Of a stretch of 43,228 nt of DNA, positions 1 to 7,889 are shown in pieces. Every line of letters begins with the position of its first letter. Position 1 is the first letter of the stretch. The notes below the pieces were generated by a model, which did no database searches, was not told the DNA's origin, and was given only the letters and a program-made list of their open reading frames with translations. Origin of the DNA: Pseudoramibacter faecis (lineage in GTDB: Bacteria; Bacillota; Clostridia; Eubacteriales; Eubacteriaceae); NCBI RefSeq assembly GCF_036289405.1, contig NZ_JAYFFI010000019.1:1-43228 (forward strand), read 5' to 3'. The position numbers and the translations under genes were made by a program.

Positions 1-8
1 CCGTCAAG

Positions 9-34
9 GACCCACCGACCGGCGGGTCTTTTTT
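9..34 (+). terminator. Intrinsic terminator of an upstream gene outside the window
   Basis: A GACCC-A-CCG arm pairs with CGG-C-GGGTC (one A/C mismatch) around a short ACC loop and is followed directly by six T. It probably ends a plus-strand gene lying before the window. Confidence 0.75.
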
Positions 35-142
35 AGTGCCTGCGATTTAGGAGAGAGGACAGCGAAATCATGCCCTGCACGTTTGCGAATGACGGCAGAC
101 AAACAAAGGCTTTAGAAAGTTTGCATAAGCTTACAAAAAAGA

Positions 143-171
143 TTGACTTAGTCTACCCTTACAAATATAAT
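143..171 (+). promoter_or_regulatory. Sigma-A promoter for the Tp47-like surface protein gene
   Basis: TTGACT (143-148), a 17-bp spacer, then a perfect TATAAT (166-171). Transcription would start near 178 and leave a leader of about 117 nt before the ATG at 295. The promoter lies inside the short open frame 70-282, which argues that this frame is not a gene. Confidence 0.75.
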
Positions 172-177
172 GAGATA

Positions 178-294
178 AAGATGCTTTTAAGAGGAGCTGA
201 CTTTGTGCCGATCATCGGCAGAAAATCGGGTGAAGCGTCTCGAGAAGGCAGCTTTGAATATGTTTTTTTGAAAGTTTTCTGAAAGGAGAGAGAA
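178..294 (+). other. 5' leader with a short perfect palindrome
   Basis: The predicted leader contains TGCCGATCATCGGCA (206-220), a perfect inverted repeat able to form a 6-bp hairpin or to bind a dimeric protein, then a T-rich stretch (267-274) and the AAAGGAG ribosome binding site (282-288). I recognise no known riboswitch in it. Confidence 0.35.
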
Positions 295-1833
295 ATGCAA
301 ACGAAAATCAGTTGGCGCTGTAAATGGTTTGTGATGGCCTGCTGTCTGGCCATGCTGTTGGCGGTGCTGCTGCCGACGGCGCGCGCCGAAGGATCCGATC
401 AATATTTTTTGGTGAATATCCCTTACAGTGCATTTTACGAAGGCGAGGGCATCAGCGGGGTGGATACCGTGACTTCGGCGACAAAAGTCAAACCTCGGGC
501 CGGCAGTTTGGTCGGCGGATCCTATCATGCCGATGCATCCGGCGCCGCCATCAACGGGGTGACCTATCCGGTGAAGATCAGCGGTGCAGAAGCACTCGCG
601 GCATTGAAAGCCAAAGGCGGCGCGGTTGTGACCGATTCGACCGCACCTTTGAGCATCACGCTAACGCTTCGCGGGCAGAAGGTGACGACCACCTATAGGA
701 ATGGCGGACAGCTGTTCGAAAATCCGAATTATTCGTACTATGCGCTCAGCGAAAAACCGGCGTTTTATAAAGAAGCCACGGTTAAGGGCGGACAGCTCAC
801 CTTTGGCAAAACCACGGCGGCCGTTAAGACGGTGACAGCCGAAGCAAAACTGACGCCGGGCGGTCATCACGCTGATTATGAGATGACCTTCAAGGACAGC
901 AGTGCATTTGTGAAGGACAATAACACCAAGGTTTACGGCGTGATTGTGAAGACTGCGGACGGCGGCCAATTTGCCATGCGCCATCTGGCCAATATCTGGC
1001 GGGGAATTGAAATCGGCTGGAATGCGGACGACGTGGCCTTGTCGGGAAAGACCATTACATCCCTGACCTATTACACTTCGGACGGCAACTTTAACGTCGA
1101 CATCAACGATATCAAGGTGCCGATTATCGCGAAGGATGCGACGCTCAAAGCGGATAACGCGACCGTTAAAGACGCCACGACGGCCCTGAAGGCTGATTTG
1201 CCGGGTGGTTTTAAACCGGCTTATGCCATTGATGGTGTCAGCGTGAATCCCGAAGGCGGGAAGCTGCCCGTCGCGGGACTCAAGCCGGGAACCAGGACAT
1301 TGACCGCGACGGATACGAGCGGCACGTATGCACCGGTTACCACGACCTTTATGATCACCACCGAGATGCGGCCGGCCCAATACACTGGGGGCGAAGCGAT
1401 CGTGAAGAAGAATGATGCCACCGACAGCGACTTCAGCAATTACATCGCTAACATTACCAAGGTCCGTGTAAACGGAAAAGATTATCCGGCGACGGGGCGG
1501 AACGCCGTGCCCATTATCGGCAAAGACGGCCGGATCGATCTGAGCAAAGCCGGCGTAATGGCTCCCAAAGGGGTGAAGATGATCATTACGTCGAGTGGTT
1601 ACCCGGATTGGGCCTTGACCTATGGCGAAACGCAGGCGGTTAAACCGGATAATCACAAAACCGATGACAAAACGAAAGGGACTCCGAAAGCAAGCGTGAA
1701 CAAAGCGGCGGCTAAGCGCACCGGCGCCGCGAAAACCGGCGACACCGCCGAGCCTCGGCTTTATGCGGCGTTGTTGGTGACGATGGGCGCCTGCCTGTAT
1801 TTAGGGCTGCGGGCAAGAAAACAGCAACATTAA
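295..1833 (+). CDS. Secreted Tp47-like surface protein with C-terminal membrane anchor
   Basis: Product of 512 residues. It starts with a signal peptide (basic MQTKISWRCK, hydrophobic core to about residue 27, cleavage likely after ARA at 31). The mature start (VNIPYSAFYEGEG, then VDTVTSATK) and the later segment RHLANIWRGIEIGW resemble Firmicutes proteins annotated as penicillin-binding Tp47-domain proteins, after the 47-kDa Treponema lipoprotein; this is from memory of the family, not a search. The C-terminus has a KTGD motif, a hydrophobic span (about 488-505) and the basic tail RARKQQH, the layout of a sortase-type or membrane-retained surface protein, but no canonical LPXTG is present. 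The start has AAAGGAG at good spacing, and its own promoter lies at 143-171. The gene stands alone between terminators, so it is probably monocistronic. Ligand and function are unknown; beta-lactam binding is not shown by the sequence. Confidence 0.75.
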   Translation: MQTKISWRCKWFVMACCLAMLLAVLLPTARAEGSDQYFLVNIPYSAFYEGEGISGVDTVTSATKVKPRAGSLVGGSYHADASGAAINGVTYPVKISGAEALAALKAKGGAVVTDSTAPLSITLTLRGQKVTTTYRNGGQLFENPNYSYYALSEKPAFYKEATVKGGQLTFGKTTAAVKTVTAEAKLTPGGHHADYEMTFKDSSAFVKDNNTKVYGVIVKTADGGQFAMRHLANIWRGIEIGWNADDVALSGKTITSLTYYTSDGNFNVDINDIKVPIIAKDATLKADNATVKDATTALKADLPGGFKPAYAIDGVSVNPEGGKLPVAGLKPGTRTLTATDTSGTYAPVTTTFMITTEMRPAQYTGGEAIVKKNDATDSDFSNYIANITKVRVNGKDYPATGRNAVPIIGKDGRIDLSKAGVMAPKGVKMIITSSGYPDWALTYGETQAVKPDNHKTDDKTKGTPKASVNKAAAKRTGAAKTGDTAEPRLYAALLVTMGACLYLGLRARKQQH

Positions 1834-1852
1834 TCGATAAATTTAAAATAAA

Positions 1853-1892
1853 AGGAGCCTGCGATAGGAGCCTGCGATGCAGGCTTCTTTTT
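1853..1892 (+). terminator. Terminator built on a 13-bp tandem duplication
   Basis: AGGAGCCTGCGAT occurs twice in tandem (1853-1865 and 1866-1878). The second copy forms the left arm of a 9-bp stem (1867-1875 with 1879-1887, one G-T pair, GAT loop) followed by five T. It terminates the surface protein gene. Confidence 0.8.
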
Positions 1893-1906
1893 AATGCGGG
1901 AGAAAA

Positions 1907-1936
1907 TTGCCAAAGGGCGCGCCGTTGTGGTATCAT
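1907..1936 (+). promoter_or_regulatory. serS promoter
   Basis: TTGCCA (1907-1912), 18-bp spacer, TATCAT (1931-1936). The end GTGGTATCAT and the 18-bp spacer recur in the pncB promoter. The leader is only about 63 nt, too short for a T-box. Confidence 0.6.
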
Positions 1937-1960
1937 AAATCCATTGATAATGAAACAAAA

Positions 1961-1981
1961 GCCGCGTCGAAAAAGCGCGGC
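1961..1981 (+). other. Hairpin in the serS leader
   Basis: GCCGCG pairs with CGCGGC around a 9-nt loop. No T-run follows, so it is not a terminator. It lies 12 nt before the ribosome binding site and may stabilise or tune the short serS leader. Confidence 0.4.
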
Positions 1982-2005
1982 AATAAAAATTGAAGGAGAA
2001 AATCA

Positions 2006-3280
2006 ATGCTCGACATTAAACGCATTCGTCAGAATCCGGAAGCCGTGGCGGCGGCGCTGAGCAGCCGCGGCGGCGAATATTCGGTGGACAAGGTGCTCGA
2101 ACTGGACAATCAGCGCCGGGAAATCATCGGCCGGGTGGAAGTCCTCAAGGCGGAGAAAAATGCGACATCCAAGGAAATTCCCAAACGCAAGCTGGCCGGG
2201 GAGGACCTCGCCCCGCTCTTTGCCGAAATGAAGGCCGTCTCCGAAAAAATCAGGGCCGACGATGAGGCGCTGGCGGGCATCAACGAAGCCATTCGCGGCG
2301 AACTGCTCAATTTGCCGAATATCCCCAATCCGGAGGTGGCCCGCGGCCTGGACGACAGTGAAAATGTCGAGATCCGCAAATGGGGCGAACCGACCGCCTT
2401 CGATTTTGAACCCAAGGCCCATTGGGACCTGGGGACGGAACTGGATATTCTCGACTTTGACCGGGCGCACAAGCTCACCGGCGCGCGCTTTTCGATGTTC
2501 AAGGGGCCGGGCGCCAAGCTCGAACGCGCGCTGACGAATTTCATGCTCCACGTGCATACCGTCGAGCAGGATTATACCGAAATCGCGCCGCCGTTTATGG
2601 TGAACCGCGTCTCGATGACGGGCACGGGCCAGCTGCCCAAATTTGAAGAAGATGCTTTCCACCTCGAACGGGAAGACTTTTTCCTGGTGCCGACGGCGGA
2701 AGTGCCGGTGACCAATATCCACCGCGACGAAATCATTCCCGACGAGGCGATGCCGATTTATTACACGGCCTACACCCCTTGCTTTCGCGAGGAAGCCGGC
2801 TCTGCCGGGCGGGATACCCGCGGCCTGATCCGCAATCATCAGTTTGACAAGGTGGAAATGGTGAAGTTTGTCCGGCCGGCGGATTCTTATGATGAACTCG
2901 AAAAGCTGACGAATGACGCCGAAGCGATTCTGCAGCAGCTTGCGATTCCCTACCGCGTGGTGGAACTTTGCACCGGCGATTTGGGTTTCTCCTCGGCTAA
3001 GACCTACGATATTGAAGTGTGGATGCCGAGCTACGGCCGTTATGTGGAAATTTCGTCCTGCTCCAACTTTGAAGATTATCAGGCGCGCCGCGCCAATATC
3101 CGCTACCGCGACCCGGTGACAAAGCACACCCAATATGTGCACACCCTCAATGGCTCCGGCCTGGCGGTCGGCCGCACCTTTGCCGCTGTGCTGGAAAATT
3201 ACCAGAACGCCGCCGGCAGCATCACCATTCCGGATGCGCTGGTGCATTATATGGGCGGCGTGACCAGAATTGAAAAATGA
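2006..3280 (+). CDS. serS: Seryl-tRNA synthetase
   Basis: Cytosolic class II aminoacyl-tRNA synthetase that charges tRNA-Ser (and the selenocysteine tRNA where present) with serine. At 424 residues it is normal in length. Residues 1-110 form the N-terminal coiled-coil arm that grips the long variable arm of tRNA-Ser. Motif 2 is visible as FREEAGSAGRDTRG (260-273), and motif 3 as GSGLAVGRTF followed by ENYQ (about 383-400). The TxE serine-binding element appears as PTAEVP (229-234). The ATG at 2006 follows GAAGGAG at good spacing. The gene has its own promoter and a terminator at both ends, so it is a single-gene unit. No T-box leader is present, although many Firmicutes serS genes have one. 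Confidence 0.98.
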   Translation: MLDIKRIRQNPEAVAAALSSRGGEYSVDKVLELDNQRREIIGRVEVLKAEKNATSKEIPKRKLAGEDLAPLFAEMKAVSEKIRADDEALAGINEAIRGELLNLPNIPNPEVARGLDDSENVEIRKWGEPTAFDFEPKAHWDLGTELDILDFDRAHKLTGARFSMFKGPGAKLERALTNFMLHVHTVEQDYTEIAPPFMVNRVSMTGTGQLPKFEEDAFHLEREDFFLVPTAEVPVTNIHRDEIIPDEAMPIYYTAYTPCFREEAGSAGRDTRGLIRNHQFDKVEMVKFVRPADSYDELEKLTNDAEAILQQLAIPYRVVELCTGDLGFSSAKTYDIEVWMPSYGRYVEISSCSNFEDYQARRANIRYRDPVTKHTQYVHTLNGSGLAVGRTFAAVLENYQNAAGSITIPDALVHYMGGVTRIEK

Positions 3281-3328
3281 ATTGAATTAAATTATAGAAC
3301 GTCTTCCGATGGGAAGGGCAAACAAAGA

Positions 3329-3362
3329 GGACTGTGAGCATCAACTTACAGCCTTTTTTTGT
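3329..3362 (+). terminator. serS terminator
   Basis: CTGTGAG pairs with CTTACAG (one G-T pair), extended by GG/CC across a bulged A, with loop CATCAA and seven T. Confidence 0.75.
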
Positions 3363-3433
3363 TTATCGTCCGGAAAGGATTAACCTCTTAGGGACAGAGA
3401 AAATAATAAAAACTTGGAAAGGAGGTAATTCTC

Positions 3434-3921
3434 ATGTCAAATATGAAAAGGACAGGACAAACAGCCCTTTATGAGCGTTTAAGTCGTGATGATGAAATGC
3501 AGGGAGAGAGCAATTCCATCACCAACCAAAAGCAGCTACTTGAAGCCAAAAGAAACGGCTTTGTAAATATCTATCACTATACCGATGATGGCGTAAGCGG
3601 AACAACCTTTGACAGAGAGGGATTTCAAAAGATGATAAAAGCAGTAGAAGAAACTAAAGTATCTACATTTTGAACAAGAAATAGAAAACCATCATCAGAG
3701 AAAAGTTGATACCGATAAATTCCTGAAAATGATAGAGAAATATACAGACATTGAGGAACTTGACAGTACCAATGAACAATGAGTATATAGAAAAAGTTGT
3801 AGTCCATGAAGCCACAGGGGGAAGAAAAGGAAAAGACAGAAAACAACAAGTGGATGTGTACTTTAACTTTATAGGGAACTGTCAAGTGCCACAGAAAGCC
3901 GATATAGAAAAAATGGCTTAA
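3434..3921 (+). pseudogene. Relic of a large serine recombinase (ICE/transposon type)
   Basis: The first 70 or so codons (3434-3673) match the resolvase catalytic start of large serine recombinases: ALYERLSRDDE with the nucleophile Ser17, then ESNSI-NQ and DDGVSGTTFDREGF. Reading stops right after KVSTF at 3673. The next segment, in another frame from about 3669, reads EQEIENHHQRKVDTDKFL and KYTDIEELDST, which is the family's C-terminal region. A further shift gives NEYIEKVVVHEA ... VYFNFIGNCQVP, the extreme C-terminus, ending at 3921. Some 300-400 middle codons (rest of the catalytic domain, recombinase and zinc-ribbon domains) are missing, and there are at least two frame changes. A strong GGAAAGGAGG site precedes the start. 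The AT-rich composition is unlike the flanking genes and fits an acquired element in decay. It cannot be active. Confidence 0.9.
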
Positions 3922-4005
3922 AAATAGTTATAATATTTATTAATATAAACAGAAAAATCAGAATCTGTCGAGGCGATTACCTGCTTCGGAAACGAGGAAC
4001 GATAA

Positions 4006-4466
4006 ATGAAAATGATTGTCAAAAAGACTTCCGTTTTTCCGGCGAAGCAAAGCAATGTTTTTGCACTACTGCAAAGATTTGATACACTTGCATATATTGC
4101 CAAGCCTACGCAACATTCAAAAGCCCCGAAGGACAAACCGAATCGGTTTGGGAAGTTGGCAGAAGTTTCTCTTTCGATTTTAAGATGTTTGGCTTCATTA
4201 CGCTCGGTGTTCATGTTATCAATGTCAAGGAATTCAATCCAGACAACATTTATACAAATGAGAGCAATCCATTTTGCCCCGTATGGAATCATCGAATTGT
4301 TCTCAAGGGAACTGCTGAAGGCAAAACCGAATATACCGACGAGGTAGAAATTGGGGCAGGATGGAAAACACCATTTGTATATTTGTGGGCAAAAGCATTT
4401 TACTCGCATAGACAAAAGAAGTGGATAAAACTACTTAATAAGCCATCTGAAAAGAACGTGCATTAA
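4006..4466 (+). pseudogene. SRPBCC-family protein, broken by one frameshift
   Basis: Two overlapping frames read as one protein. The N-terminal part (from ATG 4006: MKMIVKKTSVFPA, LLQRFDTLAYIAKP) continues after about 4106 in the +1 frame (YATFKSPEGQTESVWEVG, FGFITLGVHVINV, CPVWNHRIVL, then GWKTPFVYLWAKAFYSHRQ and WIKLL) to a stop at 4466. This order and these motifs match small SRPBCC (START-like ligand-binding) proteins of Firmicutes, about 153 residues when joined. The change is a single-base loss in the stretch GCCAAGCCTACG. It lies in the AT-rich island beside the recombinase relic and was probably cargo of the same element. The family's ligand is unknown. A sequencing error is possible, but the neighbours are also broken. 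Confidence 0.75.
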
Positions 4467-4514
4467 CAAATCCCCGTTTCGTATAACCAATAACTCGGTA
4501 AAGACTAACACAGT

Positions 4515-4549
4515 AACAGTAAATCAAAAAAAGGGGTTACTGTTTTTCT
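4515..4549 (+). terminator. Terminator after the SRPBCC relic
   Basis: AACAGTAA (4515-4522) pairs with TTACTGTT (4537-4544) and runs into a T tract. Confidence 0.65.
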
Positions 4550-4597
4550 TTACCTTGAATTGTCAAGTCAAGCGTCTAAAAACGGAAAGGAGGGCTT

Positions 4598-4794
4598 ATG
4601 GAATCGGAAATCCAAGGGAGCAACGTGAATTCGGATGATTGCAGCGATAATGGTTTTTTGTCGGGGAGTCGCCCAATCAGATGGTGCCGACGGGCACAAT
4701 GAAAATTGCCGAAAGGATGATAGATAAAACAGTAACAGACAGATCAATCATGCGAATGATGTCAGGAGAGAATTTTATAAATAAATGGGTTTGA
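4598..4794 (+). pseudogene. Unidentified gene fragment in the AT-rich island
   Basis: AAAGGAGGG precedes an ATG at 4598, but that frame closes after 34 codons (4702). From 4651 another frame stays open to 4794 and looks protein-like: GESPNQMVPTGTMKIAERM, IDKTVTDRSIMRMM, SGENFINKWV. A strong terminator hairpin follows at 4849. I read this as the 3' end of a decayed gene whose start was lost or shifted. I do not recognise the family. The rest of 4467-5003 holds only terminators and the next promoter. Confidence 0.3.
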
Positions 4795-4848
4795 TCGCGT
4801 GCTGCCTATCGATTTTAGAATGGACAAAAGATTATAATCTGGAAAGGA

Positions 4849-4885
4849 AAATGCTGCTTTTGCATGAATGGAAAGCAGCATTTTT
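4849..4885 (+). terminator. Terminator with a 12-bp perfect stem
   Basis: AAATGCTGCTTT (4849-4860) pairs exactly with AAAGCAGCATTT (4872-4883) over an 11-nt loop and ends in T. It is A/T flanked on both sides, so it could work in both directions. It closes the relic island. Confidence 0.75.
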
Positions 4886-4955
4886 AATTGCCTGTAAAAG
4901 ACGAAAAAATTATTTATAAAAATAAATAAAACGATAGATGATTTAGAAAAAATCA

Positions 4956-4964
4956 TGATATAAT
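4956..4964 (+). promoter_or_regulatory. Extended -10 promoter for the ChW/L,D-transpeptidase gene
   Basis: TGATATAAT is an extended -10 (TGnTATAAT). No convincing -35 lies 17 bp upstream, which is usual for this class. The leader to the ATG at 5007 is about 36 nt. Confidence 0.55.
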
Positions 4965-5006
4965 TAGCTTTATCATTCAGTTTGTATTAAGAAAAGGAGA
5001 AAGGTG

Positions 5007-6997
5007 ATGACACGGGAAAAAACAGCTCGGGGAATATTGATGCTTTTGATGATGGTGGTTGTTCTGTCGTTCGGCGCGGGAATGGTTTTTGCGGCAGATC
5101 TTGTGTCAAAGGATAACGCGCCGGAAGCATTATCGCTGGCTGATGTGCAGACGGGGCTGCAATATCAGGCACACGTGTCTCAGCAAGGTTGGCAGAATCC
5201 GATTCCATTTGCGAAACAGGATCAAGGTGATGTTTTCGCGGGAACGTCGGGGAAGGGCCTTGCGATTGAGGCCCTGCGCATCCAACAAGATTCGAACAAG
5301 TTGAATCCGGCTCAATTGGGAATTCAGTATGAAGCCCATGTGGCGCAGCGGGGATGGCTGGCGCCGGTTTCTTCCGCCGATACCAATGGTATGGCCGGCA
5401 CCGTCGGGCAGAAGCTGGCCGTTCAAGCGGTTCGCATGAAATTGACGGGAACGGAGGCCTTCCGTTTCCATCTTTATTATCGCGTGCATGTGCAAAATTA
5501 TGGTTGGTTGGATTGGGCCTGCGATGGTGAGAACGCCGGAACGACAGGTTTTGATTTGCGCGTTGAAGCCATTCAGATCAAAATGCTTGCGGCCGACAGT
5601 CATTTTGTGGGAAGCACCGTTCGTCCTTATGTGGATGCTTCAAAATTAAATAACGGCTTTGTGCGTTATGCGGCGCATGTGCAGCAGGCCGGCTGGCAAA
5701 ATGCGGTTCAAGACGGGGCAACGGCCGGGACGGAAGGCCGCAGTTTGCGCCTGGAAGCGGTGCGTATGAACGCGCAGGCGGCGAATCTGCCGCCGGGGAT
5801 AAAAATAACCTATCGGGGCCATGTGCAGAACAGCGGCTGGCAGGCATGGAAAAGCGACGGACAGACGGCTGGCACCGTTGGCAGGGGCCTGCGGCTGGAA
5901 GCATTGCAGGCAAAATTAACGGGCCCGATGGCAGCGCGCTACAATTTGTATTACCGCGCGCACGTGGCTTATTATGGCTGGCTGGATTGGACGGCTAACG
6001 GCAGACGGCCGGCACGACGGGTTTGGTTTATCCAATGGAGGCTATTCAAGTGACGCTTCGGGAGAAAAGCCAGGGAGCTCCCGGCGCGACGGCCATGCCG
6101 TCGGTGGGCGCCGCCCAGGTGGCGGCAGGTACCCAGGTGAACTACCGAGCCCATGTGTCCGGCATTGGCTGGCAAAGCCGCATTGCGAATGGTCGAATGG
6201 CGGGAACGACGGGCCAGAAACGTGCGGTGGAAGCGATTGATCTGAATCTTTCCGGGTTGGTTCGGGCCTCGTCGGTTCATTACCGAATGCATGTGCAAAA
6301 AATTGGCTGGCAGGGTTGGAAAAGCGACGGGCAAATGGCAGGCACCACAGGCCGCAGCCTGAGGGGAGAAGCGCTCCAAATAAAACTGAGTGGCACAGCA
6401 GCGGCTTTATTTGATGTTTATTATCGGGTGCATGCTCAAAATGTCGGCTGGCTCGGTTGGGCTAAAAATGGCCAGGAGGCTGGCACCAGCGGCGGCGGTT
6501 TGCGCATGGAAGCCTTTGAAGTCCGACTGGTCAGGAAGGGGAGCCGCGCGCCGGGAAGCACGGCGCGTCCCTACGTTAAAATGGTGCCGAAATCGTCAAA
6601 GGCCTTTGGATGGATACCGGTTTCTCCGACCTGTATCTGTGTAGACCGGCCACATCAGACGTTAAAGGCGTATGTGAACGGACGCGAAATTTTATCGACG
6701 CCGGTGATCACCGGGCGGCCGGGCATGAGCACGCCGGCCGGCAATTATAAAATTCGCGCGAAACAAAGCCCGTCGGTTCTGATCGGGCCAGGTTATCGCT
6801 CGTATGTGCGGTATTGGATGCCTTTTATCCGCAATAGTATCGGTATTCACGATGCGAGCTGGCAGGATGCCAAGGGCTATGGCGGCAACGCCTATTTAAT
6901 CGGGCGCGGTTCCCACGGCTGTGTGAACACGCCGTTGTGGGCGGTTAAAAAAGTATATGGGACCTTTCCGGTGGGGACACCGGTTTACGTGCGCTGA
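5007..6997 (+). CDS. Secreted ChW-repeat L,D-transpeptidase, interrupted by one frameshift
   Basis: Joined across one frameshift, the gene encodes about 663 residues. It has a signal peptide (MTREKTARG, hydrophobic core, cleavage near VFA-AD, about residue 29), nine clostridial hydrophobic-W (ChW) repeats of about 40-45 residues with GW in each, and a C-terminal YkuD domain with the catalytic motif GSHGCVNTP. ChW repeats are known from secreted clostridial proteins and are thought to bind wall or surface partners; YkuD domains form 3-3 crosslinks in peptidoglycan or attach proteins to it. The repeats fall into three sets of three, separated by linkers such as GSTVRPYV and APGSTARPYV. Near 6003 the expected GGCCAGACGG reads GGCAGACGG: one C is missing in repeat 6, so frame one stops at 6053 and the rest is read in the next frame from about 6004. 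This is either a sequencing deletion or a real inactivation. ATG 5007 suits the AAGGAG site better than the GTG at 5004. Confidence 0.85.
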
Positions 6998-7012
6998 TTT
7001 TAGACCGAAGAA

Positions 7013-7050
7013 AAAAAGCGCCTGCGGCTTTAGGGCAACAGGCGCTTTTT
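7013..7050. terminator. Bidirectional terminator between convergent wall genes
   Basis: AAAAAGCGCCTG (7013-7024) pairs perfectly with CAGGCGCTTTTT (7039-7050). A-run and T-run on the two sides let it serve the transpeptidase gene (plus) and the amidase gene (minus). Confidence 0.9.
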
Positions 7051-7058
7051 GCATGCGT

Positions 7059-7880
7059 TCAATTTTTAAAATAAGCATCGAGGCCGCCGGCGATGCCGCT
7101 GACGATTTTGGCTTGATAAGCGTCGGTTTGCATCAGCCGGTCCTCGTCGGGGTTGGTCATATATCCAACTTCGATGAGGGTGGTGGGAACCCGGGCCCAG
7201 TTGTTGCCCGTCATGTTGTCTTCCTCGGTGATGCCGTCGTTTTCGGCCCCGGTCACCCGGCAATAGGTATTCAGTAATTTTTCTGAAAGGCGCCGGGATT
7301 TTTGATAGGTGCCGGCCGTGTAGGGATTGCGGGGCGTGATGCAGATGGCCATGGCGCCTCTGACGGCGGCGTTGTCCACCCCGTTGGCGTGGAGGCGCAC
7401 AAAAGCATCGGCCTTGGCGTTGTTGGCCACCTGTGCCCGGGCCGCACAGCTGATGGGCGTTTGGTTGTTTTTCCGGGTTAAAATCACTTTATAGCCCCGG
7501 GATTCAAGCGCCGGCACAAGCTTGCGGGCCAATGTCATCATAAAGGCGTACTCGGTGACACCGGTGGTCGTGCCCCGGGTGCCGCTGGCATCTTTGGCCT
7601 TCATCGTCCTGGATCCCGGGCCGATGGGCTCTGTGCCGGCCGGCATCACCGCCGAATGTCCGGGATCGAGCACGATGGTTTTGCCCCTGCCGGTTTTGGG
7701 TGCGGCGGGATTTGAGGCCGGTGTCGTTTTTGGAGTGGTTTGCGCCGGTTTCTGCGGCTTGCCGGTCGAAACCTGTTTGGGTGCGGCACTCCGATGCCGG
7801 TCCAGGCCAACGGAGGCCAGGGCAACGGCCGCCGCGATCACCAGCAATGCGATGAGAAGGTGTGCGTGGGATTTGGTCAT
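7059..7880 (-). CDS. N-acetylmuramoyl-L-alanine amidase (Amidase_3), membrane-anchored or secreted
   Basis: A zinc enzyme that cuts the bond between N-acetylmuramic acid and L-alanine in peptidoglycan, outside the membrane. The 273 residues hold an N-terminal membrane segment or uncleaved signal (about 8-26), a Pro/Thr/Lys-rich linker (30-65), and the Amidase_3 domain from about 67 to the end. The zinc ligands of the family are visible: LDPGHS (His75), Glu110 in VTEYAF, and His164 in VRLHANG. The catalytic Glu is in LIEVGYMTN (Glu237). No wall-binding repeats are present, so targeting rests on the anchor and linker. The start has GGAG overlapping the stop of the upstream zinc-ribbon gene, 9 bp away, so the two are co-transcribed. 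It may work with the ChW transpeptidase on the other strand (inference). Confidence 0.92.
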   Translation of the reverse strand: MTKSHAHLLIALLVIAAAVALASVGLDRHRSAAPKQVSTGKPQKPAQTTPKTTPASNPAAPKTGRGKTIVLDPGHSAVMPAGTEPIGPGSRTMKAKDASGTRGTTTGVTEYAFMMTLARKLVPALESRGYKVILTRKNNQTPISCAARAQVANNAKADAFVRLHANGVDNAAVRGAMAICITPRNPYTAGTYQKSRRLSEKLLNTYCRVTGAENDGITEEDNMTGNNWARVPTTLIEVGYMTNPDEDRLMQTDAYQAKIVSGIAGGLDAYFKN

Positions 7881-7889
7881 TGCCCGCTC

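Noticed and set aside
70..282. Open frame of 70 codons before the surface protein gene
   Set aside because: It contains a perfect TTGACT-17-TATAAT promoter (143-171) inside it, and its ATG has a poorly spaced ribosome site; better read as promoter plus leader.
1937..2005. T-box riboswitch for serS
   Set aside because: The leader is only about 63 nt with a single small hairpin and no terminator; a T-box needs far more.
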